From contig CAYWOS010000009.1 in NCBI GenBank assembly GCA_964459985.1, positions 1-64,000 on the forward strand: a DNA stretch of 64,000 bases, read 5' to 3'. Below, piece by piece: positions 9,821 to 20,627 of the stretch (positions within the stretch are counted from its first letter, which is position 1; each line of letters opens with the position of its first letter). The translations under genes were made by a program, and so were the position numbers. The stretch is from CAYWOS01 sp964459985. Its GTDB lineage: Bacteria; Bacillota; Clostridia; Christensenellales; Aristaeellaceae. The notes under the pieces were generated by a model. The model worked only from the letters and a program-made list of their open reading frames with translations, was not told the DNA's origin and ran no database searches.

Positions 9821-10749
9821 GGCTTCTCCCCCGCCGCGTCTCGCGAAGCATCCCGGAATTTCTCCCGATGGCTGTCGAAAAACGCGTAGTATTCCCTGAC
9901 ATTCTCAAGCTCCCACCACGGTCTGGTCACGACGGGACGGGCGTCCAGATCATAGACGCGCGCCCCGCTGATCGCCAGCAGGAAAGGTGAATGCGTGGCA
10001 ATGATCAACTGACAGCCGCAGTACCGCGCCATTTCCTCGATCATGGCGGCCAATTTTATCTGCAAACGCGGCGACAGGCTGTTTTCCGGCTCGTCCAGAC
10101 AATACAGCGTATCGTTTTTGAGCTTGCTCTCGAAATAGAGCAGCGCCGTTTCGCCGTTGCTGTTCAGTTTCACTTCCTCGCCCACCGTGCGGCGGATAAA
10201 CTTGCGCCGCGAAACCGACTTCCGCCGCGCGAGCACCTGCAGGCGCAGCGCCTCGTAATCTTCCATGCCGCGCAGCTTCACCGTGTCGCCGAAACGCCGC
10301 TCCGCCCATTCGTCGCGCGCGCTTTCGACGCTTTCCGATATCTCGTCGTTATTCGCGCGCACGGTCAGCATGTAGTCAAAAATATCGTCGCTGGTGATGA
10401 TGCGGCTCTTGTTCGGGATTTTCTCCCGAAAGCCCTCGTCGTCATAACCCGTTGCAAAGCGGCAGGCGGATACGTAATCGGCGAACATTTCGCCCGAGTT
10501 AAAGGGCGCGACGCGGTTCAAATCGAGCTTGGCGGCGATCAGGTTGAGCAGCGTGCTCTTGCCCGAGCCGTTGTCGCCGTACAGCACCGTCACTTTGTCG
10601 AAGCGAATCTCGTACAGCCCCTTGGCGGCGAACAGTCCGCAGGGCCAGGCGTTGTCCAGATATCCAAGCGCCCCGCCGTTGTGCGCCATCCGCGCTTTAA
10701 TCAGCGCCTGCTCTTGATCGACAGGCAGACAAAAAGATTCCAGATACAC
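9814..10749 (-). CDS. AAA family ATPase (stand-alone, ABC-like fold)
   Basis: A 311-residue ATPase of the predicted AAA/OLD-like group, related in its motifs to ABC and SMC ATPases. Walker A is GDNGSGKST, the signature-like region is followed by Walker B LYCLDEPENSLSP, and an H-loop follows (IIATHSPFLL). No membrane or nuclease domain is visible. The GTG start at 10749 is preferred: GGGAGG lies 6 nt upstream, and the earlier in-frame ATG (10779) falls inside the -10 box of the promoter. Its stop overlaps the pheB start. Such ATPases often serve as regulators or DNA-associated proteins; the function here is unknown. Confidence 0.8.
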   Translation of the reverse strand: MYLESFCLPVDQEQALIKARMAHNGGALGYLDNAWPCGLFAAKGLYEIRFDKVTVLYGDNGSGKSTLLNLIAAKLDLNRVAPFNSGEMFADYVSACRFATGYDDEGFREKIPNKSRIITSDDIFDYMLTVRANNDEISESVESARDEWAERRFGDTVKLRGMEDYEALRLQVLARRKSVSRRKFIRRTVGEEVKLNSNGETALLYFESKLKNDTLYCLDEPENSLSPRLQIKLAAMIEEMARYCGCQLIIATHSPFLLAISGARVYDLDARPVVTRPWWELENVREYYAFFDSHREKFRDASRDAAGEKPC

Positions 10750-10777
10750 GCCGCGCCTCCCGTCAAAGGATGCAATC

Positions 10778-10806
10778 ATTATAAGCGCGGCGGACGCCGA
10801 TGTCAA
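10778..10806 (-). promoter_or_regulatory. Sigma-A promoter of the AAA ATPase-pheB operon
   Basis: On the minus strand TTGACA (10806-10801), 17-bp spacer, TATAAT (10783-10778), both perfect. It fixes the downstream GTG at 10749 as the likely start codon. Confidence 0.85.
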
Positions 10807-10832
10807 TCGCGCGGCAAAACGCCATCTTTCGC

Positions 10833-10860
10833 TTGCATCCGGGCGTTTTTGTGGTATAAT
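10833..10860 (+). promoter_or_regulatory. Promoter of the TPR hybrid kinase
   Basis: TTGCAT (10833-10838), 16-bp spacer, TATAAT (10855-10860), about 65 bp upstream of the GTG start. It is divergent from the AAA ATPase promoter. Confidence 0.7.
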
Positions 10861-10925
10861 ATGAATGAAAAGATAGATGCCGACATCGATCCATCCGATA
10901 CACCGCCGATACAGGGGGAGCCGAC

Positions 10926-13619
10926 GTGACCGACAGACCGCGGGCGCCTTCGACGACACAAGAGCAATTGTTCGAGATCGAGCGCTCCATCAACGAAAAC
11001 CCGGCCAAGGCGTACAGGCGTCTTCAGGCGCTGCGCAGGCAGATCGGCGAGACGGACAGGCGGCTCGCGAGCTACTGCGAGCTGCTCATGGGGCGCTGCC
11101 GCCAGCGACAGGGGCGAAGCGGCGAGGCGTACGCCCTTGTTTCGCGCTGCGTCCGCGCGCTCGAGGAGATCGGCGCAAAGCGCGAGACGGCGCTCGGTTA
11201 CCACTATCTGGCGCAGATCAACGCCGCGCGCAACGATATCCAATCCTCGCTCGAATGCTGCCTTCGCGGTATGCAGATCGCCAAGCGCGCGAGGGATTGG
11301 TATCTCCAGATGCACCTGAACATCGATATGTGCCCCATATACCGCGCCGTCGGCGATTTCGACGCGAGCATCGCGTGCTACCTGCGCGGACGGGATATCC
11401 TGTTCAAACATCTCAAGGGAAAAGATCCCTCCATCAAAGGCGCCGAGGAATACACCGAGTTCATTATTGATCTCAATCTGGCGATCCTGTACCTGAACGT
11501 CGGCGAATGCGGCAAGTGCGTCGAAGCGCTGGACAATATCGCGGGCAGCGTCGAAAGCGTGCTCAAGGGCGCGTATATCGATCAATTTCATATCGAGTAC
11601 GCGCACGCCTGCTTCGGGCTCGGCCGCATAGATGAAGGCGCGGCGCACGCCGATATCGTGATCGGCAGGCTGGAAAAGGGCGGCAGCGACGCGCTGCACG
11701 GCGTCCCGATGAATTGCCTGAACCTGTGCCTTTCGCTGATCCGGCACGACGAATATGATCGCGCGATCCGGCTCGTCTCGCTCATCCGCGCGCCCGTCGA
11801 GCGCGAGAACGACCCGCGCGTGGCGGGCATGCTGCAGCGCGTGCTGGCGTCCTGTTACGAAAAGCAGGGCGATTATCAGGCGGCGGCGGCATCCTACGCG
11901 CGGTACTGCGAATACGTCGATCAGTGCGACGCCAAGCGCTCCGAGGAAAACAAAGTGAGCATGGGGCGGCGCATGACGCTGCAAAAGGCGGTGGACAGAC
12001 AGCAAAAGCGCGACGAGGCGCGTTCGCGCGAGATGCTCCGGCTCAAACAGGAAATGGAGTTCAAGACCGAGCGCGAGGAAATCCTCGTCAATATCTCGGA
12101 GAACACCGACACCTTTTTCCTGCTCTACTCGCCCGAGCGCAAGGCGGTCGATTTCGTCTCCAGAAACGGCCGCCGCCTGTTCGGTTTCGACGCCGCCGAG
12201 GGCGATTTGTGCGGCAATCTGTTTTCGTGGCTGCAAATCAATGGCGGCGACGCGGAAGAGTTCATGACCGGCAAGCTGAAAACGCGCGTGTCGCGCGACT
12301 GCCAGACGAAAAACCCCCTGACGGGCGCGCCCGTGACGGTGCATCTCGAAATGATTCCCTCGGCGAACAGGCATTTGATCCTCGTGCTCAACGACGTGAC
12401 CGCCATCATGAACACCAACGCCTCGCTCGTCACGGCGATCCAGGCGGCGCAGCAGGCGAGCGCCGCCAAGACCGTTTTCCTCTCGAACATGAGTCACGAT
12501 ATCCGCACGCCGCTCAACGCGATTTTAGGGCTGTTCGATATGATGGAGGACAGCCTTTCGGACGCGGCGCTGACAAAAAGATATCTGCAAATGGCGCGCC
12601 AATCCTCGCGGCATCTGCTCGCGCTCATCAACGACGTGCTGGATATGTCGCGCATCGAGGCGGGGCGCGTCAGCCTTTCCGCCGAGCGCTTCCGCATGTC
12701 CGCCTTCCTCGAAAGCGTGATGAGCATCATCCGTCCGCAGGCGGAAGCGCGCGGACAAACGCTCCGCCTGCTCGCGGGCGGCGTCGGCCATGAGGTATTG
12801 TACGGCGATCCCCTGCGTTTGCGGCAGGTTTTCATCAATATTCTCGGCAACGCCGTCAAGTTCACCAAGAACGGCGGCGCCATCACGCTCGCCGCGCGCC
12901 GGCGTCCGCCCATGCGCGAGGGCTTTGAGGGATATGTTTTCGATTTCATTGACAACGGGCGCGGCATGTCGCCGGAATTCGCCCGACGCATTTTCAATCC
13001 CTTCGAGCGCGGCGACGAAACGGTGCGTTCCATCGAGGGCACGGGGCTCGGCATGGCGATCACCAAGAGCATCGTCGACATGATGAGCGGCGAATTGACC
13101 GTGCAGAGCGAGCTCGGCAAGGGATCGACGTTTACCCTGACGCTTGATTTCGAGCGCGCGGAGGGCGAAAGCGCGCCGAGTCGGGCGCAGTCCGGCGCTT
13201 TGCGTCCGCATATCGGCAGGGCGCACGGCACGGTGCTGCTCGCCGAGGACAACGCCATGAACGCGCTGATCGCGCAATACCAGTTGAAAAAGATCGGCTA
13301 CACCGTCGAAACGGTCGAGAACGGCAAACGCGCGCTCGAACTGTTCGAGGCGTCGGAGGTCGGGCATTACAGCGTCATACTGATGGATATCAGGATGCCG
13401 ATCATGGACGGTTACGAAACGACGCGCCGCATCCGGGCGTCGCGCCGCGACGACGCCGCGACCGTGCCCGTCGTCGCCATGACCGCCGACGCCTTCGCCG
13501 AGGACGTGCGCGCCGCGCGCGAAGCGGGTATGAACGCGCACCTCGCCAAGCCGCTGGATATCGCGCGGCTGGCGGAAACGCTGCACGCCGTCACGAACGG
13601 CGCGGACGCGGCGCAATAA
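10926..13619 (+). CDS. Soluble TPR-PAS hybrid histidine kinase with receiver domain
   Basis: An 897-residue protein with no predicted transmembrane helix. Residues about 15-350 form a helical TPR-like array, then a short coiled coil (about 350-380), a PAS-like domain (about 385-495), a histidine kinase with His524 (NMSHDIRTPLN), N box (NILGNAVKFTKNGG), G1 (DNGRGMSPE) and G2 (EGTGLGMAI). The C-terminal receiver has Asp821 (LMDIRMP) and the conserved Lys (AKPLD). The GTG start at 10926 follows GGGGAG. It ends at a strong terminator. It is a cytoplasmic sensor; the TPR part probably binds a peptide or protein signal (inference). No response regulator is adjacent. Confidence 0.9.
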   Translation: MTDRPRAPSTTQEQLFEIERSINENPAKAYRRLQALRRQIGETDRRLASYCELLMGRCRQRQGRSGEAYALVSRCVRALEEIGAKRETALGYHYLAQINAARNDIQSSLECCLRGMQIAKRARDWYLQMHLNIDMCPIYRAVGDFDASIACYLRGRDILFKHLKGKDPSIKGAEEYTEFIIDLNLAILYLNVGECGKCVEALDNIAGSVESVLKGAYIDQFHIEYAHACFGLGRIDEGAAHADIVIGRLEKGGSDALHGVPMNCLNLCLSLIRHDEYDRAIRLVSLIRAPVERENDPRVAGMLQRVLASCYEKQGDYQAAAASYARYCEYVDQCDAKRSEENKVSMGRRMTLQKAVDRQQKRDEARSREMLRLKQEMEFKTEREEILVNISENTDTFFLLYSPERKAVDFVSRNGRRLFGFDAAEGDLCGNLFSWLQINGGDAEEFMTGKLKTRVSRDCQTKNPLTGAPVTVHLEMIPSANRHLILVLNDVTAIMNTNASLVTAIQAAQQASAAKTVFLSNMSHDIRTPLNAILGLFDMMEDSLSDAALTKRYLQMARQSSRHLLALINDVLDMSRIEAGRVSLSAERFRMSAFLESVMSIIRPQAEARGQTLRLLAGGVGHEVLYGDPLRLRQVFINILGNAVKFTKNGGAITLAARRRPPMREGFEGYVFDFIDNGRGMSPEFARRIFNPFERGDETVRSIEGTGLGMAITKSIVDMMSGELTVQSELGKGSTFTLTLDFERAEGESAPSRAQSGALRPHIGRAHGTVLLAEDNAMNALIAQYQLKKIGYTVETVENGKRALELFEASEVGHYSVILMDIRMPIMDGYETTRRIRASRRDDAATVPVVAMTADAFAEDVRAAREAGMNAHLAKPLDIARLAETLHAVTNGADAAQ

Positions 13620-13644
13620 AACGCGTCCGCTCGAGACGCGTTTT
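13618..13644. terminator. Bidirectional terminator between converging signalling genes
   Basis: Perfect 10-bp arms AAAACGCGTC (13618-13627) and GACGCGTTTT (13635-13644). The A and T tracts let it act on both strands: for the TPR kinase and for the large c-di-GMP gene ending at 13668. Confidence 0.85.
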
Positions 13645-13667
13645 ATGTGCGGAAAAACAGTATCCGG

Positions 13668-16600
13668 CTATTCCGCCCGCTTAAGGGGCTGCGCGCCGAT
13701 CTCGCGCGCCAGCGTGATTTCCAGCACGTCGTCGCTGTTGTGGTTCTTCACGAAAATCACGTCCGTTCGGACGCGCCTGACAATCCCGTCGTCGCCCATC
13801 TGCCTGCCCCTGTGCGTCACCGTCCGGACGCCGCGCGCGTGCGCGGCCAGCAGGCTTTCGCGCGTAAACGCTTCCAGGAAGGACTGCCTGTCCTCGGGCA
13901 GGAAGGCGGCCGCGTTTCCCGAAACCAGCTCGTCAAACACGCCGTTGTCCACGCAATGGCGCGCGGCGCAATCCTCGTATTTCATCATGTAATAGGAATT
14001 CCGCGTCAGATTGACCGATATAACGAGCGGATACAGCGCGGCGACGGCGGTCAGCAGCTGATCAAGCTCCTCGCGGCTGAACAGGCTCTCGTTCCATATC
14101 TCGGCGTCGTCGTGCGCCTTGTAGTGATATACATTCTTTTCCATGTCGGGCGTGTAGAAGGCAAAATCGTTCTTGCCGTTGCGCTTGACATGGTACAGCG
14201 CCAGATCGGCGCGGCGGAACAGCTCGGCATAGTCCTCCCTGCCCGTCGCGCTCATGGTGACGCCGATGCTGGCGTGAAGCGGCGCCGCGCCGTCCTCGCC
14301 CGCGCGCACGGCGGCAAAACGCTTCATCAGCATCATAAGCGAGCTTTGCAGCCATGCCTCGGTGCCGCAATTGTCTAAAAATACCACGAACTCGTCGCCG
14401 CCCACGCGCCCCAGCACATCGCCCTTGCGGAACTGCGAGCGCAGCGTGTCGCCGATCCGCCTGATCGCCGCGTCTCCCTGCGCGTGACCACGGCTGTCGT
14501 TGATGCCCTTGAGGTTGTCCAGATCGATCGCCAGCAGGGCGCAGGGACGCCCGTCGCCGGACGAAAGCCTGTCGGCGATCAGCGCCTCGGCGGTCGCCTT
14601 GTTGTACAGTCCCGTCATGCCGTCCTGCTCGGCCTTTCTGCGCACCTCGAGCGCCTCGTGCTTTTCTCTGGTAATGTCGCGCAGGATGGTATAGCTTTTG
14701 ATGTGCCCGGTAAACGGGTCCTGCACCATTTGAATTTCGGAGCGGACAAAACCGCTTACCCCGCTCGGGAGACGCACCGCCCATTCCTCGCTCAAATTCC
14801 GCACGCCGTCCGAAAACGACGTGATCAGATGCTCGCGCGAGAAGAACAGGCGGCATTTCTCGCGTTCTTCCTCGATCATGTAGTATTGGGCGATAAACTC
14901 CACGACCTCGTCGCGGCTGCAGCCGTTCGCGGGGAAGCCCTCGGGCAGCGCGACGCTTCCCGTTTTTTCGGAAAGATCGGTGGTGAGATCGGCCTCCAGA
15001 TACAGAAGAACGCCCTCGGCGACCGCTTTTTCGTCAATGGACTGGAGATAGCGCTCGTACGCCAGCTCCTTTTCATGGCTCTCGGTGATGTCCAAGAAGG
15101 AGATAACGGCCGTTTTGGGCCTGCCGTTCTCGTTGGGAATCAGGGAATACTTGAGATCGATCCATCGCGGCGTGCCGTCGAGCATTCTGACATGCACCTT
15201 GGCGCCGCCGCTCGGGCAGCCGCTCTCGATTTCGCGGAACACGCGGCGGTAATCCGCGACGCTCTCAGGCAGCACATCGCCGCGCGCGATAACCGATTCG
15301 GGCATATGCGTGCAAATCGTCGAAAAAGTCGCTTCGTCCGCGCTGTTGCCGTCCGCGGAAATGGTTTTCGACGCGATATCATAGCGGTAGATCACGCGGT
15401 TGGAATGCTCCGCGACCAGCCGCAGCGCCTGCTCGTTTTCCTTATGCGCCGCCGTCTCGGCGTATTCGCGCGTCACATCCTCCATCACGATCATGGCGGA
15501 CACGGGCGCGTCCTCGTCGGAAAACACGGTCACATATCTCGCCTTCAGCCAGCGCCAGCCGTTCGCCGTCATGCATAGGAACTGCGCGCTGCCGGCCTTT
15601 TCGCCGCGCAGAATGCCCGCGAAAAACGCGGAGAACGCTTCCTGCGTTTCAGGGGCGATCTTCCCCTCGCGAACGGGCGCGTCGGGCACGTCCGCCACCG
15701 TTTCGGGCGTGCCCAGCGCGGCGGCGACGCCCGGCGTCAAATGAATCGAACGATCTGAAACATGGTACTCGGCGATCATGCTGCCGCTGTATTCCAGCGC
15801 GAGGCGGTACTGCTCCTCGGTCATGCGCAGCGCCTCGACGTGCCGCACGCGATCGGTGATATCGAACTTGACGACGTTGAAAATCACGCCGTCCTCGCTC
15901 CGCTCCAGCGCCGTGCCGCGCAGATTGATCCAGCGATACCCGCCCTGCCTGCAGCGCGAGCGATACGTGCAGTCGAAGGCGTCCTCGCCGTCGAGCAGGC
16001 TTTTCAGCGCCTCGCGCAGCCTGGGCGCGTCCTCCTCGAAAACGACCGCCATCGCGTTCCGCGCCGTAAGCGCCGCGTACTCTTCCCTGTCATATCCCGT
16101 CACGGCGTAATACCCGTCGCTGAAGTACATCAGGCGCGTCCGCCCGCGCGAAAGATCGTACATGGCGATGCCGCCCGGAATGCTGTTGGCCAGCAGCTTG
16201 AGCTGCGCGTGCGCCTCGCGCTCGCCCGTCACGTCGCGCCCGACGCCGTACAGCCCGATCACGCCGCCCGAAGCGTCGTACAGAAGGTATTTCGAGGTGT
16301 TGGCGTAATGCGGCGTGCCGTCGGACGAGGGGATGCGCTCAACATAATCGACAAGCGACTGCCCGCCCTCCACGAGCCGCCGGTCGTCGTCGCGGTACAT
16401 CATCGCGTAGGATTCGTCAAACAGATCAAAATCGGTTTTGCCGGCGATCTCGTTTTCGTCCCGCAGCCCTACCATGCGCGCGAAAGGTCTGCTGCAGCAC
16501 AGATACGTAAAGTTCCTGTCTTTGACGAACGCAAGATCGTTCGAGGACGCCATCATCGCCCGCAGCACGACGGGCAGCGCGTCGTGCATCAGCGCGCCGA

Positions 16601-19600
16601 ACGGACGATGCTCTTTCTCAAACTGCGCGTTCCTGTCGCGCCGCGCCAGCATAACGGCGGCGTAATCGCCGATCGCCAGCAGCTGCGTGACGTGCGCGGC
16701 GAGACGAGCGGGATTGTCCACGCCGATCAGGCCGATCACGTGTTCGCCGCGCGTCAGCGCAACGGCGACAATGGCATGAATGCCGCTCCGTAAAAGAACG
16801 CCCTTCCCCACGCGGCTGTCCGGCAGGGCGTCCACATCGTCGATCTGTATCGAGCGGCCGTCGTCAAACCTGTCCGCCCAGTCGCGCAGGTCGTCATAAG
16901 GGATCTTCTGAATCAGATCCGTCGCGCTCTGCATGCCGGGCGCGCAGCATTCATAGGTACAAAAGGCCGCCCGCTCTTCTTCGGAGAACTCGATGATATA
17001 GGTGCGGCTTCCGTCAAAGTACTGCAACGCCCTGCGCAGCAAAACGCGGATGCCGGCGTCGCCGCTCGGCTGGGAAAACAGCTCGCGCGACGTTTCGTTG
17101 AGGAAGCGAAGCTGGTCAGCCGCGTCCGCCAGGCGCTGTCTGGCGTTCATTTCGTCGGTGATATCGCTGGACACGGCGATCTGCACGGGCGCGTCGACGC
17201 CGTCGAGCGTGACGACCGAGATGTTGCAGCGCATATAGACGATGCTGCCGTCGCGCCTGAACGTGCGGTAAGTGATGGAAAACGGTTTTTGATCGGCGCT
17301 TGCCCTCGCCGTTTCGCGGATGATCCTCTCGCGGTCGTCGGGATGCGCGAGATCAAAGACCGATTCGACCTCGGCCTCGAACTGCTCGCGCGTGTAGCCG
17401 ATCTGGGCGTAGAACTGGGGATTGGCATACAGATAACGGATTTTGTTGTTCCCGTCGATGGTGACGGCGGTGACGCCGCCGTTGATGCCCTGCGTGATCG
17501 CGCGGAGCTTCTCGTTCGCCTCGCGCTCCAGCCGTTCGGACTCGCGGCGCGGCGTGATGTTGATGATGGCGCAGTAAAAAAGCATCCGGTCGGACGCGCG
17601 CGCGATAACGCGCACGGTCGCCCGTATGTACGTGCGCTCGNNNNNNNNNNNNNNNNNNNNNNNNNNNNNNNNNNNNNNNNNNNNNNNNNNNNNNNNNNNN
17701 NNNNNNNNNNNNNNNNNNNNNNNNNNNNNNNNNNNNNNNNCCGGTCGGACGCGCGCGCGATAACGCGCACGGTCGCCCGTATGTACGTGCGCTCGGTCGA
17801 GCCGGGGATGCCCGTCATCAGCAATTCGACGGTGGATTCCGCGTCGGTTGCGATCGCGCGCTCGATGTTATCGATCGTCTTTTGCCGGTTTTCATCGTCC
17901 ATATACCGCATCACGTCGGTCGCAAGCGCCTGTTCGATCGTCATGCCGTCGCCGCCCAATTCGCGCGCGTACTTCTCGTTCACGCGCAGCAGCTCGACCC
18001 GGCCATGAACGTACTCGAAAATGCACGCGCCGCCGACATAACTGTTGAAGATCAGCGTTTCGATCGAATTCGGGTCCCAGAAAGCGTTGGTGTCGAGCGT
18101 ATCGAGGGTATGGAGCGACGCCATCCTGGTTTCCCTGTCGCTCGATGCCAGCAGGCGCTCGTAATCATCCGCCGGCATCGGCCGCGCGTAGAGGTAGCCC
18201 TGCACGTAAAAACAGCCGATGGAAAGCAGGTAATCGGCCTGCGCCTTGGTCTCGACGCCCTCGGCGATCACGGGCATGCCGAGCCATTTCGCCATGCGGA
18301 TGATCGATTCGAGGATGTTGCCGCCGCGCGAGGTATCGCCCGAGCCGGAAAGAAAGCGCATATCGAGCTTGAGGATGTCCGCCGGCACGTCCTTGAGCGT
18401 GTTGAGCGAGGAATACCCGCTCCCGAAATCATCGATTTCGACGGTGAAGCCGTGCCCGGTCAGGCGCTTGACAATCTGAATGATCTGGTCGGTCGACTGC
18501 GCGAAGGCGGACTCGGTGATTTCGAGCCTAAGGAGCGAGAGCGGCACGTCGTATTGCTCAACCAGCCCCGCGATGACCTCGAAAAAGCCCTCGCGGAAGA
18601 TATCGTAGCGCGAAATATTGACCGATACGGGCAGCGCCTCCAGCCCCTTGTCCAGCCACGAGCGCAGGCGCGCGCACGCCTGCTCCCAGATATACTTGTC
18701 CATCTCGTAGATGAAGCCGTTGCGCTCGAACACCGGGATGAACTCCGCCGGAGAAATCAGGCCCTTCGCGGGATGCCGCCACCTCACCAGCGCCTCGGCG
18801 CCGATCAGCGCGCCCGAGGAATGGTTGTACTGCGGCTGATACCAGACCTCAAACTGTCCCGTCCTGATCGCCGCGTCCATATCGTTGACGATTTCCTGCT
18901 CGCGCAGGATGCTCGCGCGCATCGACTCGCTGTACAGCGCGATGGGCGAATCAAAACGCGCCTTGACGGACGCCTGCGCGATCGCCGCGCGGTCGTACAT
19001 CGCGCTGCTCGACAGCTTCGGATCATCCACGACGTAGCGCCCGATGCTGTACGAAACGGGATCGATCGTCCCGTCAAGCTTGGCCGCGCGCAAACGGATA
19101 TCGGCGACAAGATCGCTGTTCATGTATCGGACGGGATACAGCACGGCGAAGTTATCCGCCATGATGCGCCCGCATATGCCGCCCAACGGCTCGAAACCCT
19201 GCCGAAAGATGCGCGCCGTCATTTTGAGCACGTCGTCGCCCTTGGCGCTGCCGTAACGATCGTTGATGACCTTGAAATTATCCAGATCAAAGCACGCCAT
19301 CACATAGTATCCCGGTTCCCGCGCGGCGATCATTTCCTCCGCCTTGGCGAAAAACGCCTCGCGGTTGTACAGCCCCGTGAGCCTGTCCCGCTGAATGGCG
19401 TGCATAAGCTGCGCCGTTTCGCGCAGGCGGATGGTGTTGCGGAGGCGGTGGCGGATGATCGACGGCTTGTACGGCTTGGTGATAAAGTCGTTCGCGCCCA
19501 GCGACAGCGCGCGCGACTCCGCCGCCTCCGTCGACGAGCTCGTCGTGACGATCACGGGGATCTGCGACAGCTTTTCGTCGGCTGCGATGACCTCGAGCGC

Positions 19601-19792
19601 CTGATAGCCGTCCATCACCGGCATCACCAGATCCAGCAGCACGGCGGAAATCGATTCGCCCTCGGCGCGCATGACATCGATCGCCTGCCTGCCGTTTTCC
19701 GCCTCGACGACGTCGTACTCGGCGTGCAGCATACGGGCGAGGACCATGCGATTGACAGCATTATCGTCGACAATCAGGATTTTTCGTGGCAT
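13668..19792 (-). CDS. Giant REC-GGDEF-EAL-multi-PAS/GAF-GGDEF c-di-GMP signalling protein (interrupted by assembly gap)
   Basis: Read as one gene after removing the 100 N and one copy of the 55-bp duplicate, it gives about 1,989 residues in one frame. It starts at 19792 after GGAGG. Order: receiver (Asp54, LLDLVMP); a degenerate GGDEF domain with MADNF in place of the signature (about 130-290); an EAL domain with intact GAEALVRW, NIS, LEITES, IDDFGSGYSS, LKLD and AEGVET (about 300-560); a series of PAS domains and one GAF-like domain; then a second GGDEF domain with intact RVGGDEF (about residue 1745) preceded by an RKGD I-site; and a C-terminal PAS-like tail. The EAL part should hydrolyse c-di-GMP and the last GGDEF synthesise it, the first GGDEF being regulatory. 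No membrane helices are evident. Confidence 0.9.
17586..17795. other. Assembly gap flanked by a 55-bp exact duplicate
   Basis: Positions 17641-17740 are 100 N. The 55 bases before it (17586-17640) are identical to the 55 bases after it (17741-17795). Removing 155 bases restores one open frame across the junction. This is the signature of two contigs that overlap by an assembler word length but were scaffolded with a default gap. It is not a biological repeat. Confidence 0.95.
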
Positions 19793-19949
19793 ATTATCCG
19801 CCTCCGCACAGAGAAGTGCGCTTTCTTACACAATTCCTATACGCTTGTTGTCAGATACGGAATGATTATACAATAGACGCGCGGCGGACGCAAGAAAAAC
19901 GTTCGCCGGAACGGGGAATTTTGTCAGATTATGCCATACGGCGCGGTAT

Positions 19950-20480
19950 TCAGGACAGGAAGCAGCCCATTTCGACGCGTACCTCGCGGTTCTCGATATC
20001 GCGGTTGCCGTAGCAGGCGGCGTCAAAGCCGGTGAAAACAAAGCCCTGTTTCATATAGAAGGCGATCGCGCCGCTGTTGCAGCTCTGGGTTTCGAGGATC
20101 ATCGCGCGGCAGCCCTGCGCGCGGGCGATCTCCTTGGCGCGGGTCATGAGCAGCGTCGCCGCGCCGCGCCTGCGGAAGCCCTGCCGCACGCACAGATTGG
20201 ATACGCGCATCCGATTGCCCCATTTTTCGTGCGATATCTCGATCACGGCGAGCAATTCCTGCCCGTCCCACAGCCCGTAGGCGTGGGGATCGTTCAAATA
20301 CGGCTGAAACAGTTTGTCCTCGAACATTTTATGCGTCCGCTCGCACGGCGTTCGGACGAACTCCGCCGAGAGCACGTTCTCGGTCGTGCGCAGGCGCAAA
20401 TCGTAAAAAAACGAGGTGTCGTACTCGAACACGAGCGCGTATCCCGCGTATTGTTCCTTCGGCAGCTCGGCGATGCGCAT
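19950..20480 (-). CDS. GNAT family N-acetyltransferase
   Basis: A 176-residue GNAT acetyltransferase. The acetyl-CoA-binding segment is RQGFRRRGAATLLM (an RxxGxA variant), followed by the usual ETQSCNSGAIAFYMKQGF. The start at 20480 follows GAGGAGG. The substrate cannot be told from sequence. It is a single gene divergent from the amino-acid kinase gene at 20628. Confidence 0.85.
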   Translation of the reverse strand: MRIAELPKEQYAGYALVFEYDTSFFYDLRLRTTENVLSAEFVRTPCERTHKMFEDKLFQPYLNDPHAYGLWDGQELLAVIEISHEKWGNRMRVSNLCVRQGFRRRGAATLLMTRAKEIARAQGCRAMILETQSCNSGAIAFYMKQGFVFTGFDAACYGNRDIENREVRVEMGCFLS

Positions 20481-20568
20481 GAGGACGCCTCCTCGACGGA
20501 TGATTTGTTTCATTCTATCACAGATTTGACGAAAATGGAATGATTTTGTCGTGAAAAGCGCGTTTCCC

Positions 20569-20597
20569 TTGACCGTCGGCGTCGAATGGATTACAAT
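20569..20597 (+). promoter_or_regulatory. Promoter of the amino-acid kinase gene
   Basis: TTGACC (20569-20574), 17-bp spacer, TACAAT (20592-20597), 30 bp upstream of the start codon. Confidence 0.75.
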
Positions 20598-20627
20598 GGG
20601 CAAAAGCCGGACGCGGGAGGACATCAC

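Noticed and set aside
17586..17795. Direct repeat of 55 bp around the N run as a biological duplication or mobile-element target site
   Set aside because: The repeats are exact, abut the N run on both sides, and removing one copy restores the reading frame; an assembly artefact explains it.
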